From Parasponia andersonii (Eukaryota; Streptophyta; Magnoliopsida; Rosales; Cannabaceae): DNA of 64,000 nucleotides. The position numbers and the translations under genes were made by a program. This document shows positions 24,340 to 36,654 of the stretch, in pieces; the stretch's first letter is position 1, and every line of letters begins with the position of its first letter. Under the pieces are notes generated by a model. That model had not been told where the DNA came from, ran no database searches, and worked only from the letters and a program-made list of their open reading frames with translations. The stretch covers positions 273,221-337,220 of the forward strand of contig JXTB01000229.1 in assembly GCA_002914805.1 (NCBI GenBank), read 5' to 3'.

Positions 24340-27300
24340 TATATGCTTGTGCAGAAAGTTTGTGACAATCTTCTAAGAAGGGGTCCCTTAACACTCCAAC
24401 TTCTGATTCGTTTCACGGAGCTCACTCCTCTGCAAGTCAAGAACTCTCTCCTCATCCTAATTCAACACAATTGTGTTCAAGCTTTCTCCACTGAACACAT
24501 TGGTATTCACTAAAACTTTTTCCTTTTCTGTAGTGTATTATTGATTTTGTAAATTCCCTACAACATTTTTTGCCAATGAAAAACTATTTTATGCTTTTTT
24601 TTTTTTATAATTTTACTTTTCCGCACCAAATTAATGAAGAAGCTTTGTTGTTAGTTTAAAGGGTTCTATGTTTTTTTATGTAATGTTGCACTGAATTTTT
24701 GTATGCATAGGTGCTGGTGGAAATGAGGTGAAAGTTACCCAGTATTTAGCATTGTTTGATAACATACTCCATCGCCTGAGGTTTCCCAAATTCTTGGCAA
24801 TTGTATCCCAAGAACTTGATAAAGATGTTAGTTCTTTTAGTTTCGTTTCAATGTTTCTTTAAGCTTCTTTTTTTTTTTTTATTCAGGGATCATTTTACAT
24901 TGATGTGATTGTTTATTGGGTTTTTTGTAGTGTGAAGAAATTTTTGAGGGTTTGATTCAGCATGGTAGGCTTACACTTGAACAAATATCTGATAGAGCAG
25001 AATCATCAGCCAAAACTGGAGGCAAGTCTATTGTGCCGTAATGTATTACTTACCTGAGAAATATCCTGTAGTTATGTTAAGTACTTAAAATTAGACCTTC
25101 TTCAGGAGGTCCTGCTGTTCGGGATGCTGTGCGAGAAGGCTTTCATAAACTTCTGAATTCCCGTTTTGTTGAACGCTGCCCAGCCCCTGAACCATTTCTT
25201 GAACCACCAAGTGAACCAAAGAGTTCAAATAAACGAGGTGCTAAATCTAAGGTAATTGATGATTTGTGTTAAAGTTATGAGGTTAACGTGATTTATATGA
25301 TTCATAATTCACCATGTGGTTAGTTTGTATAAATATGCGTATGTTGCTTCTTATTTGCAAGTTCGGGTATTTGTAATTTGTCTTACGGTAGTTATTTAAA
25401 AGTGAAATGACTGTATTTTAAGTTATTAACAAAGTTGACCTGTTTTGATCTTTCTGTGTAAAAGCGGATCTTTTCAATTGTTTTTTGATTTATTTTTAGT
25501 TGGCAGGAGCTTCAGAGACCGAAGAGCAACGTATTTTAGCATCAGCAGCACCTATTGAAGCTTTAAGATTTTCACTTTTGACAACTTCTGGAACTGATCT
25601 TGATGCAGAAAAAGATGGGACCGGTTCCTCAGTTGGAGAGAAGGTTTGGCATACTGATTGTTTGTGTCAAGATAACAAGTTTACTCTATGCTAATATGAG
25701 ATTTTCTGATTTATAGAGGAAGCATGCCGCGGTAGATTCGGATGAAGAATTTGGCTCTAAGGACAAAGAAGTAGTCCTTTGGCGAGTCAATTTTGAGGAA
25801 TTTATTCGGTGTCTGCGTCATAAGGTTGACTTAAACTGCGTAATTTTCTTTTTGATTTACATTTATGCACTCAATAAAACAAGATTTATTATAATTGATA
25901 ATTATACGTTTCTTCATGATGATTGTCGGCTGTGTAACAGAGCAATTTGCCCACGGGGGCCCTTTTTCTCTCTTTCCCCTTGTTTTACAACCTGCTTCCT
26001 GCATATTCTGATTGAAATGTTGTGGTGCTGATATCCTCTTCATGTCTTCTAGGCTTGCATGGAGAATGTGAGAGCACGGCTGGATGATGGAGCTGCAATT
26101 GTCTTGAAAGCAGTGCTAGATGCAACTAGGAGTGCAGAGCAGAAAGTGAAAACTGAAACTTCAGGTAAATGAAAATTTCAGATGAGTACTTTATGAAGTT
26201 GGCTATTTCCAGTTCAATCTGTCATTACAGAGTTCACAAATTATTTTGTCTTCGGGAAAGAAGAACAGATGTTACTGCTGCTTACATAGCTACTTATTTT
26301 ATTCACAATGTAATACTTTACAGTTCCCCTGTTGATGAATACCATTTTTGAAGAGGTGATGAAAAATGAAGCAGGTCGCAGTTTGACTTTGGATCGTGTC
26401 AGAGCTTCTCTGATCCAGCTTGGTTGCCCATCTGCCATGAGAGGGACCGATGAAACTTACAGTATTGGTAGAATATGTTCTCTTTCCTCAATATCTCTCA
26501 TATTTCAACCAATGCTGTAACTGTGGTTTTCTCCATCTTGCTTCGAGTTTACATTATCTTTCCCCTTTTTCCCTTTTCTTTTAATATTCTACTGAATGAA
26601 CATCTTTTATACAGACTTGAAGAAAATAATTGAATTGGCCCAGAATGAAGAGGTTTGTCTTTTTGGTGTTCCTGTCTTTTATTTATGGAGCTATTTTATT
26701 CACGGATATAGATTTCTATTCACAGTTCCTAAACTGCAGGTGGAGTCAATTGTATTGAAAAGATACGGGAGGGATGCTTACAGAATGTTCAGGTTACTAT
26801 CAAAGGCTGGTCAGCTACTTGAGACAGATAAGGTATTAATTAAATTTGCTTTTGAATCTATTACTTTTGACTGGCGGCTGGCAACTTGGGGTTACTTGAA
26901 TGAGTTTTTATCAATATTTCTGGGATTCCATATTCTTTACATCTGTAGAAAAAGTGACCACATGTGGCTACTTTTCTCCTTCTAGATTGCAGATATGACA
27001 TTTGTTGAAAAGAAGGAAACACCCAACATTCTTTATAAGCTTTGGCAGGATGAGTACTTGCATATGGAGGTAGAACACTTCTTCTTCTTGTTGTTTTTGT
27101 TTTTTCCCTCTCGAGTTTATCTCACAATCAGATTAAATATTGGCTAATATCTGATGTCAAGTCATCGACAAGCTCTGGTTAACGTTGTCCTGGGGTTTCT
27201 AATCTGGTTTGAATGAATTAAAATGAAAAGAAATTGATTTATAACAAAACTGGGTTTTGTTTAAGTTGGTCGGTCTCTTTCAGACATCATTTACCCTTTG

Positions 27301-27846
27301 GATCAGCTTCTCTTTCTATCAATTTATGGTTTTGGTCATCTTTGTTACTTCAACATATTTCCAGTAACGTAGAATGTTGACTATATACTTTTCTTTGATT
27401 CTTAATGATTCATTGCCTTTGCAGAAATTAGTTGTATCATCTGCCAGACAATTTTCATTCATGTTGTGGAAAGTGAACAAGCCTATTCTCTGGGAACATG
27501 TCCTTGATGAGATGTACCATGCAGCCTTGAATTTGAACCAACGATTGATTTACGAGCAGGAACAGAAGGAGGTTTGAAAAAATTTGCAAACTTCAGTTTC
27601 TTGATTACTTTTACATATATGTTTTCTTTCTCTTGTCCAATTCCTCTTGAATTGACATTTTTTCCTTGAGTAAAGGTATCTCTTACTAGTAGTACTGTAT
27701 CTTGCGCTCTTTTTCAGCTATATGCTATCCAACAAGGGACACCTACAGGGTCCACAGAGAAAGACCGGCTACGAAATGCAAAGATATATCTGCATTCATC
27801 GCTTGTGAAACTGGATGACGCTCTTATGCTCTTCCATGACTTCTGA
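24167..27846 (+). CDS. RPC3: DNA-directed RNA polymerase III subunit RPC3 (RPC82/POLR3C family)
   Basis: This is a nuclear subunit of RNA polymerase III, which transcribes tRNAs, 5S rRNA and U6. In known systems RPC3 sits in the RPC3-RPC6-RPC7 subcomplex needed for promoter opening and initiation. Fourteen exons join in frame: 24167-24235, 24355-24502, 24711-24826, 24931-25021, 25106-25251, 25500-25643, 25717-25824, 26053-26164, 26324-26467, 26615-26652, 26740-26832, 26986-27069, 27425-27571 and 27718-27846. They give 522 aa, close to the family length of about 530. The N terminus (about residues 8-75) is the winged-helix RPC3 domain. Further winged-helix blocks follow, and the C terminus is a helical coiled segment. 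The charged linker (about 170-260) contains an acidic stretch, DSDEE. The ATG is the first in a CT-rich leader. All introns are GT-AG except intron 4 (25022-25105), which is GC-AG. Introns 1 and 3-14 boundaries were chosen by frame and similarity; no truncation is seen. Confidence 0.92.
24309..24339. repeat. (AT)n(AC)n microsatellite in RPC3 intron 1
   Basis: A compound AT/AC dinucleotide run lies in the first intron, about 15-45 bp before the acceptor at 24354. Length variation here would alter the distance between branch point and acceptor only slightly. Confidence 0.9.
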
Positions 27847-28500
27847 TTGTAAGTTTCTTTCCTACAATGTCATTCTTTAATTCTGTTTTGCGTACAACTT
27901 GCTCCTTAATTTAGCAATTTCATTACTCTTTTATGCTTCACCATGGAAAAGTGATTCTTCAATTATAATTGCTCGGTCAAATACGGCCTTGAAATGGTTT
28001 GTTCTTGGCGTTGCTCCTCTTATTTGAGAAAGTATAAGACCTATAGCATTCAGAATTTGAAATTTTGACCTGAAAGTCAAATCGGGAATATTTTCTTGAA
28101 GCTCATGGCAGTTTTACTCTTTCTGTGTCTGGTGGTTTTGTGCAGTTGGACTCACCACTAGTTTTGAGTGATCAATCTCTATCGCCCGACTACCGAAGAA
28201 AAAATTTTGCTTCCAAGTCGTGTCAAAGAAAACTAATACCGGTAAAGAAGGAGAAGATACGTTATTGGTTTAAAGTTAAGAATGATGGTTCTTCAGCAAC
28301 GTCTCACCGCTGTTAGAATCCCACATTGGGCCTTGGTTTGTCGGGGACATGGAACAGTCACCAGTTTTACTAGCTATTTGTTATTTACTTTTTCTTTATG
28401 GGGGGAAAAATGGCTCGGATTATTTGATTTTTATTTTAACTTATAAACAGTGACAAATCTTATTGGCCCTTGAATATTTAATACTGAAAGTAATATAACT
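27847..28500 (+). other. RPC3 3' untranslated region with possible intron
   Basis: Two bases after the stop codon lies a strong donor (GTAAGT, 27849) and at 28145 a strong acceptor (TTTTGTGCAG). Splicing them would give a 3'UTR intron of about 297 bp followed by a 3'UTR exon. Because the junction would be directly after the stop, it need not trigger nonsense-mediated decay. The polyadenylation site is not determined; the end given here is an estimate. Confidence 0.4.
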
Positions 28501-28867
28501 TGACTGAAGATGTAATTAACTTCTGTTAATTTAAGTCACACAATTTGCCGCGCTTGTATGCACCACTTTGCCACTATTAGCCGCAAGGCATTGAAGGTCG
28601 TGATAACCATAATTGCAATGTGAAGAATCAAGAACTGAACTTAAATTTTAGCAGAAAATAATACCAATTACAATAATAATGAGGAAAAACGGTGGGCTTA
28701 AATTGAGAAAATACGCTATATCGTTCAGATTTTGAGTAAACATTAAAACAGGAGTCTCAATAGAATAGAGCTATTCTTTCATCCAACTCTGCTTGTTTCT
28801 AGACTATAGGAGGAATCCTGTCGTGAGGTATTGTCTATTGTTCAAAACGGATCACATCTCTACATAT
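28501..28867. other. Spacer between two convergent transcription units
   Basis: This stretch separates the presumed 3' end of RPC3 from the stop codon of the minus-strand gene. It is probably the 3'UTR of one or both; no other feature is seen. Confidence 0.4.
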
Positions 28868-29870
28868 TTACTTGTTGTGGCTGCTACGGTATGAGTCCCT
28901 TTTTACCCCATAGTAGACTGGTTTACTGCCTCCAAACGTGATGAAGTTCCAACCTGAAACCGACCCACCAACAGTGTAGCTCCCCTCAATCTGGCTACCG
29001 ATATTGATTTTCTTGTCTGAGCTTATGGAAGTTTCTGAAGAAACACTCTCTATGAATTTCTGCTTAGTGTGTCTTGGCTGAAGCAGCAGCTTCTCCATTT
29101 TCTTCTTTCCGTGTTCTTTTAGAGCTCTACTTTTCTGTGGCAAGTGGCGATTTTCTGCCACTACCTTCCCCACCAGTTTGTTTGTCTCTGATATCATCAG
29201 TTGTATAAATCTACAAAAAGTTAGATATCTGCAGTATGAAAGTCGAATGTATTAAAAGCAGCATTCCAAATAGTTTATGCAAACCTTACATTGACTATAC
29301 AAATACCAGTTCTTACCAAAAACAGGAATGGGGTTTGTCCCATACCTCTATGCTGCTCTGATTAGAGCTTATTAATACAGCTACATCGAACTTATTTGTT
29401 ACTATTCAAGAAGTTTTTTTGAGTCAAGTATATGAGATTTAAAGTCCGAAACATCACAATCATAGATTTGAGGAACAAAAAAAATTGTTAGATTAAGATA
29501 CCCTGTTCATATTATTACGTAATGAGAGCTTGGAACCATTTGACATTCATTACTGGTAATGGTAGACAGGTAGAAGTATAATCTGTAAGTATTGGTGTAA
29601 GCTAAACCACATGAAGAAATTAAAACCAAAGCCAAGTTGAGAAACACATAAGGTGTAACAAAGACAAGAGAAGCGTATTGATTCTCATAATTTTACTATA
29701 ATTAATGTGGTTATTATTATTATTATTATTATTATTTTGAAAAGAAAAATACTTTAACCTATTGTGTTTATGGAAGTAGACAGAACTTTTGTAATCAAAA
29801 TTAAAGGACTCACGTTTTCGAATTTCATAATCCGCTTTAAGATCCCGAAAGTCAGGAGTTCCTGTAACCT
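28868..29870 (-). CDS. Unrecognised protein, last two exons only
   Basis: I do not recognise this protein. On the minus strand an exon at 29870-29814 is bounded by a good acceptor (TTTCATTCAG) and donor (GTGAGT) and encodes 18 codons containing VTGTPDFRDLKADYEIRK. It is in frame with a terminal exon at 29187-28868, using the acceptor ...GATATCAG, which encodes about 106 residues. That exon is basic, with the segment KEHGKKKMEKLL, then serine-rich, and has a glycine/aromatic C terminus containing GWNFITFGGSKPVYYG. Non-repetitive composition, good splice signals and frame continuity suggest a real gene. No upstream exon or start codon was found up to the LINE at 31 kb, so the 5' part is either distant, lost, or this is a pseudogene fragment. 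It is convergent with RPC3, with the stop codons about 1.0 kb apart. Confidence 0.4.
29710..29736. repeat. (TTA)n microsatellite
   Basis: About nine TTA units, inside the presumed intron of the minus-strand gene. Confidence 0.9.
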
Positions 29871-31081
29871 CTGAATGAAAAATAAAAGGAAGATACAACT
29901 ATGTACATTTAACAACAATTAACAAATTAAATAAAACAATGAACTAAGCCATTAAAGATTGGACGTTTCATGGGGTTGCTAAAAAGGGTAATATCATTTT
30001 ATAGCTTGTATTTTAATATTTTATTTATTTTATATTTTATATTTTAATTATTATTAACGTTGTCATTTAGATTTAAAACCTATTATAAATTTGTACTATA
30101 TTTTAAATCTAATTATTAATATTAATAATAAACAAAACATAAAATATAATTTAAACAAAATTTTAAAATATAAAATATAAAAATAATATCTCCGTTAAAA
30201 TTAAAAAACAAAACTAAACAAAATAAAAGACGTAGAAAAAGAAAAGAAGAAGTGCCTAAAGCCCAAAGAGAGGCCAAAGTAATAAAAGATTTAAAAGCCA
30301 CGTATGAAAAATGAAAGAAAAAAAAGGCAGTATATGGACATTTTTAATAATAATAAATTTTTTTGAATGATAATAATAAGAATTTTTTTTGAATGATAAT
30401 AATAATAATAAGTTGATAGGGAAAAAAAAAAATGAAACACCCGGAGAAAGTAAGGACGAAGTTGTTGAAGGAGAGCGCGAATTCTATAGGAAGAGGAACT
30501 TTAGACTTCATATGGGAAAAGCTTTCTTTGATGCCATGTGCTCCTCAGGGTTCTTAAAAATACAAAGAAAGTTTCTTCTCTTTCTAGAGAGATCCTTTTA
30601 AGTTTTAGACATAAAGCAATGATACCTACACCTCATGGTGATAGCATCACGTACTAATACTAGTAAAATATAACTGTGCGTATTATACTCCATAAAATTT
30701 AATTGTGAGGTCCCTACTTTATTAGTTTATAGTATTAACATCATAATCTAGTCTATAACATTTTCCTTAACAAGACACATGTTCTAAAAGTAGTTAAATC
30801 CTAGTTTGTTACTTAAATTTTTAAATGTCGCGGCCTTTAGAATGGGGTTTTCCCCAAATCCGGCAATGGAAATTCCAAATAATCAATCAAAAAAAAAATC
30901 TCAATTATTATATTTTACTACTTTGAACTGAGTTTTTCGATCTAAATTTTACCTGCTATTTCGTATTTTGAAGTTTGAACAATTTGTTATAAACCAAAAT
31001 CAAAACTCATTAAATAGAACATAATTTGGGAGGTATTTTAGACCCAATCCCCCTCTCAATTTTGGAGATTTAGCAATATAA
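29871..31081. other. Intergenic, nothing firmly recognised
   Basis: AT-rich sequence including a degenerate hairpin-like block at about 30000-30190 (ATTTTAAATATAAAATA-type inverted runs). A 70-codon open frame at 30389-30601 on the plus strand lacks recognisable motifs and starts in an AAT-repeat, so it is not called as a gene. Confidence 0.4.
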
Positions 31082-32658
31082 GTGGTTCAACGACTTTCTT
31101 GGGTAACTTGCTATTTTTCACAAACAACCATATCCATGATTTCCCATTCATCAAAGAGAAGGCCCATGCCAGATTGGAGGGATAGAGATACATACTCCTC
31201 TCTTAGGCTGGGAGAACTACCCTTATCAATTCAGTTGTGCAAAGCATCCCAGTGTACTAGATGTCCACTTTTCGAATCCCTGCCTCTATTTGTGATGACC
31301 TTGATAAACTGATAAGGAAAATTTGGACTGGCTCTATGGAAAAAAATCGATTCCTTGCCCTTATTGCTTGGGATTAGATCTGCTAACCCAAGCTTAGAGG
31401 GGGATTGAGAATCCGTAGATTTAGAGATATCAACGAAGCTTTCTTGGCGAAATACTAGCCTCAAAGCAAAGCAAATACTTTTTTGGAAGGAACTTTTGGA
31501 ATGTTATTCTACCAAAAGATACCTCAATGGTTTGCCAAAAGTATTTGGTCTAATCCCAGTGATTTGTACTAGAAGCTGTTACTTAATAGGTGATACTCAC
31601 ACTACTAACCTCTGGAACTCACCATGGGTTCTGTGGTTTTCTCATGGAGAAATGGGAAATACCTTCGACCCTATCAAACGAGAGGATTAATGTCAGCATT
31701 TCAACACTGCTTTCTAGTAAGTCAGTCATGGTTGGAGCCCATCATAATTGGGAAGGTAGTTTAGTCTGGAACAAGCAACTGCCTTGAGCAAGATACATCT
31801 TCTCCCTAGAGACCATTCAGACATCCTTAAATAAAAAATAAAAAAAATAAAAACTCAACTTCGGGCGAATTTTCCATCAAAGTGGCTTACTAGACTAACA
31901 ATCAGACTCAATTTAACTAACCATATCCTTTATGGAAGCCATTATGGAAAAAGTAAACTTCACGAAAGAATCAAACTACTTCTGTGGCGCATGGCAATGA
32001 ACACTCTTCCTACTAGGCACCATTTCAAAATCTATTCAGATTAGATATCCAATACCACCTTTGCCTTACCACTATGGACTCTTTTCTGCATATTTTCTTA
32101 CATTGTACTGTGGTCAAGGCAATTTCGTTTGGGAGCCATTGGAATGTTAGAATCGATAGCTTGTCTCTTACTAATGGATTTGATATGGTGAATTGGTTTT
32201 TAACCAGGGTTGATCGATGCCTCTCACTGCAAACCAGAGGGAGGAGTTCACTCTTTTTTGCAGTAGTCCTCTGTGACATGATTTGGAGATCCGGCAACAC
32301 TGCCTTCGACTTAGGAAATAGGGCCCACCTCGTGGTCTTACTCCGATCGATCAACAATGCAAGTCCTCGAATTCCATCGACCCATTCTAGGCCTATCAAC
32401 AGAGGATCTGATATCCAAACTCTCGAACGAACAAGTCAGTCCAACCCGAGTTTGGGTAGATGCAGAGTTTAAAGACTCAACAGCAATGGTGGCTATGGTA
32501 GCTAGAGATAACCACAACAACATTCTGTCTTGCAGCCTAGAAGGTGTAGGCCTCATTTTCCTCTTGAAGCAGAGATCTTAGCAATTGAGTATGGTATTCA
32601 ATTTTGCTTGGCTCAAGATTGGAATGATACAATCTTGTTCTCAGATGCTCTCAGCTAG
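31082..32658 (+). pseudogene. LINE retrotransposon 3' fragment (RT end, zf-RVT, RNase H)
   Basis: This is the C-terminal part of an L1-type non-LTR retrotransposon ORF2, broken by frameshifts and stops. In order, reading shifting plus frames: the end of reverse transcriptase with a GRTTLI-like block and a DDLDKLIRKFW block (about 31190-31350), the typical W(D)..C.PK..GGLRIR..RDIN.A block (about 31370-31450), a zf-RVT segment with KLLLWRMAMNTLPT (about 31970-32010), and the RNase H domain from VSPTRVWVDAEFKD (about 32430-32480) through EAEILAIEYGIQ (about 32570-32600) to about 32658. The 5' part (endonuclease, most of RT) is absent, as expected from 5' truncation. It is non-functional. Confidence 0.8.
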
Positions 32659-33706
32659 TTAAAGACCAAGCGTGACATAATATGTTGTTTGATGGTTTAG
32701 GAATTAAATTGAGACAAAAACGAAATTTAAAGACCAAGCGTGACTAAAGATACAAAAACAAGATTTAGTTTACCATTTAGGGACTAAAATTAGGATTTAC
32801 TTGTTTGAGAAATGAATTGATTGTGGAAATCAGGCTAGACGAAATTTGGGGTATTTCAAATTCGCCCCTGGATTTTGTAGTTATAACGGAGTATTTCTTG
32901 ATATATTTAGTTAGTTGCTAAACTGCTATTTATAAAAGATAATGAATGGGCTGGATAACTGGGTCTTACAGTGCTGCACACGAGGTCATTGTGATGTATG
33001 GGCCTTTGTGGCTTGGGGTTGTCACCAGCCTAGAACCGCTTTCAGAGGCTAACTAAAGTTAACAGAAGTGTAAGATAAACAATATCCAATTATTTATCAT
33101 AGAGCATTTATAAGAAATGTCCTTCTTTTTTCACATCAGTTTAAAAAATTGACCCTACACCTATAGAATAAATGACTATTTCTTCATTTTTTTTTTGTGA
33201 AATTTTTTTCATTTTGCTTTTGCAAAATAGCCATTTTTTAATAGATTAATTTTATGTATAATATGTCAACTTAATGTTTGTATGTCAACTTTATTTATTA
33301 GTACATCAATTTTTATTATATAAAATATATCAAATTTGAAAGTGTGACATATTGATATATTCTTATAAAACTGATTTATTTTGGCTTTTTTTTAACAAAT
33401 TCGAATATTTGGATGGTGTTGAAAAATAGCTATTTTTAAAATAATGACCTGAAATTCGGCCTTTCGGCTAAGAAGCCCCCAAATATGTCGAAGATATAAA
33501 TTTAGGGTTTTAAAGGGTTATACTGTCAAAAAATAATCAATATTACAAATTACAATACAGCAAAAAAATACCTCTTTGGTATGGGGAAAAATTAAAAGAA
33601 TTAAAAAAATACAAAGTCAAAATAATAGCACTTTTGTAATTTTGACAAACTTTATAAATCACTTACTCTATAAATTAGAGTGTAAAAGTAAACTTAAAAT
33701 ATCCTC
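32659..33706. other. Post-LINE intergenic sequence
   Basis: This may hold the LINE 3' tail; GACCAAGCGTGAC occurs twice (about 32665 and 32732), a short local repeat. Otherwise it is AT-rich, with no gene recognised. Confidence 0.4.
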
Positions 33707-33860
33707 TAGCAAAATGGACAGAGGTTTTCTTCTTTCTTTCCTTACCTGGGTTTGAATCCCACTAGCCCACCATTCTGGTTTTTATTTTATTTTTTTCATT
33801 TTTTTTATTCTTTTTTTTTCTCCTTTTTTCTCCTTTTTTCTTCTTTTTTTTTTCCATCTC
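33707..33860 (+). mobile_element. tRNA-derived SINE-like sequence
   Basis: An A-box-like sequence TAGCAAAATGGA (33707-33718) is followed 30 bp later by a B-box-like GGTTTGAATCC (33749-33759), the arrangement of a Pol III internal promoter. About 20 bp further on a long T/C-rich tail begins, as in plant SINEs with T-rich 3' ends or as a Pol III terminator. The tail merges with low-complexity sequence up to the gap. A tRNA pseudogene is an alternative. Confidence 0.35.
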
Positions 33861-33939
33861 ATTCTAACTTTATTTTTCCTTCCATTATTTTTTTCTTTCT
33901 CTTTTTCCTCTCCCAGGAATAATGAGCTACAATATTTTT

Positions 33940-34165
33940 NNNNNNNNNNNNNNNNNNNNNNNNNNNNNNNNNNNNNNNNNNNNNNNNNNNNNNNNNNNNN
34001 NNNNNNNNNNNNNNNNNNNNNNNNNNNNNNNNNNNNNNNNNNNNNNNNNNNNNNNNNNNNNNNNNNNNNNNNNNNNNNNNNNNNNNNNNNNNNNNNNNNN
34101 NNNNNNNNNNNNNNNNNNNNNNNNNNNNNNNNNNNNNNNNNNNNNNNNNNNNNNNNNNNNNNNNN
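33940..34165. other. Assembly gap, 226 N
   Basis: Undetermined bases. The left flank is T/C-rich and the right flank (34340-34650) is A/G-rich, so a palindromic or low-complexity structure may have caused the gap. Confidence 0.99.
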
Positions 34166-34302
34166 TAGTTTCTAATTTACCATCAACTAATTTAGTTGTC
34201 AGTTATAAATTACTAATTTAATTATGAGTTACCAATTACAAGAATAATTATTGGTTACTAGTTACTGGTTATCAGTAACTAGCCAATTCTAGAAACTAGA
34301 AG

Positions 34303-34625
34303 CTAGTAACTAGTCCTTAAATTAATATTATTTGTAACTAGTAAAAAAATAAAGATAAAGAGAAAAATAGTTAGAAAAGAGAGAAAAAAAAAAGAAAAGA
34401 AAATAGAAGTAAAACAAATGAAAAAAAAAAACAAAAAAAAAAAAAAAAAAAACATTGAAAAACTAGTAACTAGTCCTTCAAATTAATATTATTGGTAACT
34501 AGTAAACAAATAAAGTCAAAGGAAAAAATATTTTTAAAAGGAGAAAAAATACAGAAAAAGAAAATAGAAGAAGTAAAATGAATGAAAAAAAAAAAAACAA
34601 AAAGAAAACAAAAAAAATGAAAAAA
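34303..34625. repeat. ~160-bp tandem duplication
   Basis: Two copies (34303-34462 and 34463-about 34625) each start CTAGTAACTAGTCCTT, continue through a CTAGTAA-A-rich block, and end in an A-rich run with GAAAATAGAAG. Homopolymer lengths differ between copies. Confidence 0.75.
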
Positions 34626-36654
34626 AAAAATGAAAAGAGACTTAGAGGAGTTAGAATCCTTCACCAAAAGAAAGGGGCCAATATGCATTTTAAATTTTAC
34701 TTTTTAAAAATAAAAATTACATATATATCTAATTCTTTTATGTATTTACTGTGTATTTCCTAATTTTCTCATAAATTTACTCTCAAACAAAATCAGACCC
34801 ATTCTAAGTGAAAGAGCAAAGAAGTTTCTTTTCTTTCAATCACATGATAATGGTTTTAATCTCTGTTAAAAATCACATCATAGCTAAGAAGTTTCTCTTT
34901 AAGTAGTTCTTGGAAATTGATATCTTGATTTAGAAAAAATTAGAATAACAAAACCTTTTGGACCCCAACTAATTATGTGGAACAACTATGTTTTCGGCTG
35001 TAACTAATACCACTTTTTCTTTTGAAAGAAATTGTTATGTTATTTGTTATTATCCCATCCAAGTTAGTTCTAAATGAAAATTTTAGTTGCCGAAAAGTGT
35101 ATTTAACAAGACCTGAAAAAAATTATGTTAACTTTGATTCATTTATCTTAAAAAGTGATATTTGGCTACTAAACCTATTATATAGAAATTATTTGTTTTT
35201 GTAATCATTTAGTTTAAACTATTATTAGATCTTTTTCATAGTACACCAATATTGTTATTGTCTTGTCATGATTAATATGTTGATCACGAAGTTAAGTACT
35301 ATAGAAAATATCTATATGTCTTGTCAAATCTAAATCCAAATTTGATTTTTACTACAATAAAGTCTTGTAATTTGACTACTCTTAAAATATGACATTCTTA
35401 TTAAGCTAAATAAAATGATAAAATAGCGAAATTACCCCTTAATAGATGTAAGGTTATATTACATTTATACTTTTATATTGGATACCTGAATAGTTTTTTT
35501 GGAAATTATTATATCTCGTACAACGGTCATTTTAGAAACGAAAAAATTCAAGTACTGTTTGAACAATAGTAAAGGTAATTCTTATATTCAATTTAAGTCT
35601 GAATTTATTGTCCCTTCTTTAGAGTAATTTTGTCACTTCCCATCATTTCTCGCAATTTAGCTGATGCGTGGGAGTCAGAGTTTAGAGGTAGTCAAGTTAC
35701 TGGCTTTTATAATTAAAAGTTTGATGTAATGAAGTTTTCCATATTTCTAAAACACACGAGGGATACACTTTTTTTTTTTTAAGAAAATGAAATACAAGGT
35801 CACTTTTTTTGACATTTTTCCCCTGAAAATTGACGTTTTTTTTTCCCTGTCCTAATTTTGAATTGCCAATTATTTGGTGCTACCGGGGGTTAGCTATTTC
35901 TTTTGCAACCGTCCACTACTGAATATAACACAATTTTCACAATTTTTGTTGATATGGAAATTGGAAAGCCATATACGAATTACCACTATAATCAACTATT
36001 GTGTACTTCAAAAAAGAACAAGTGCAGAACAGTGGAAGATCTTCCTAAGCTAAGACGGCTGATATGACTGATTCTATTCAAGTGCTAAACGAGTCATCAA
36101 TGGGTCGTACATTTGTTTGAAGATTATTAGATACATCCAATACTTTGCAAAAAGAATTTCCCTTATAAATGGCTGATGTAATTTTTTGGAGCAGACAATG
36201 TAGGAATTTTATCGGTTTTCCTAAATCTTTAAACGCTTTCTGATTAACTTTCTATAATTTTTCCTATCAATTCATCAAAAGTTATTTGATTATAGATCTC
36301 AGCGTAAGAAAAGGTGACAATACAGGTCAGTTGAAGATACATAGGTGACAATACTCGTGTTAATCAATTAATTAATGCAACTACTGGAATAGTCCGAAGC
36401 ATTAGTAACATATTTGTATAAATAATGTTGAAAAGTCATACTGTATCAGCTCTTTATTTGCTTAAGGAGTAAAAAGAGAGTGGATGAGTTGGGAGAGGGA
36501 AGTCCTTACGCGGATTTTCCCTGTTTATATTCGCGTTTGTAATGTTTAAGGCAATTTGGCAATTAATAGAATTCCCAGTATATAATATTAAATGCAAGTC
36601 CATCGGACGAAAGAGAATTTTATATGTCGTACTAAGATACACGGATCGGTTCGA
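34626..36654. other. Intergenic, nothing recognised
   Basis: AT-rich, mainly non-repetitive sequence with no supported gene, RNA or mobile element. Confidence 0.4.

Noticed and set aside
30389..30601. 70-codon frame on the plus strand
   Set aside because: It starts in an AAT microsatellite and has no recognisable motif or splice context.
33922..34221. Open frame spanning the large gap
   Set aside because: It consists mainly of N; nothing supports coding.
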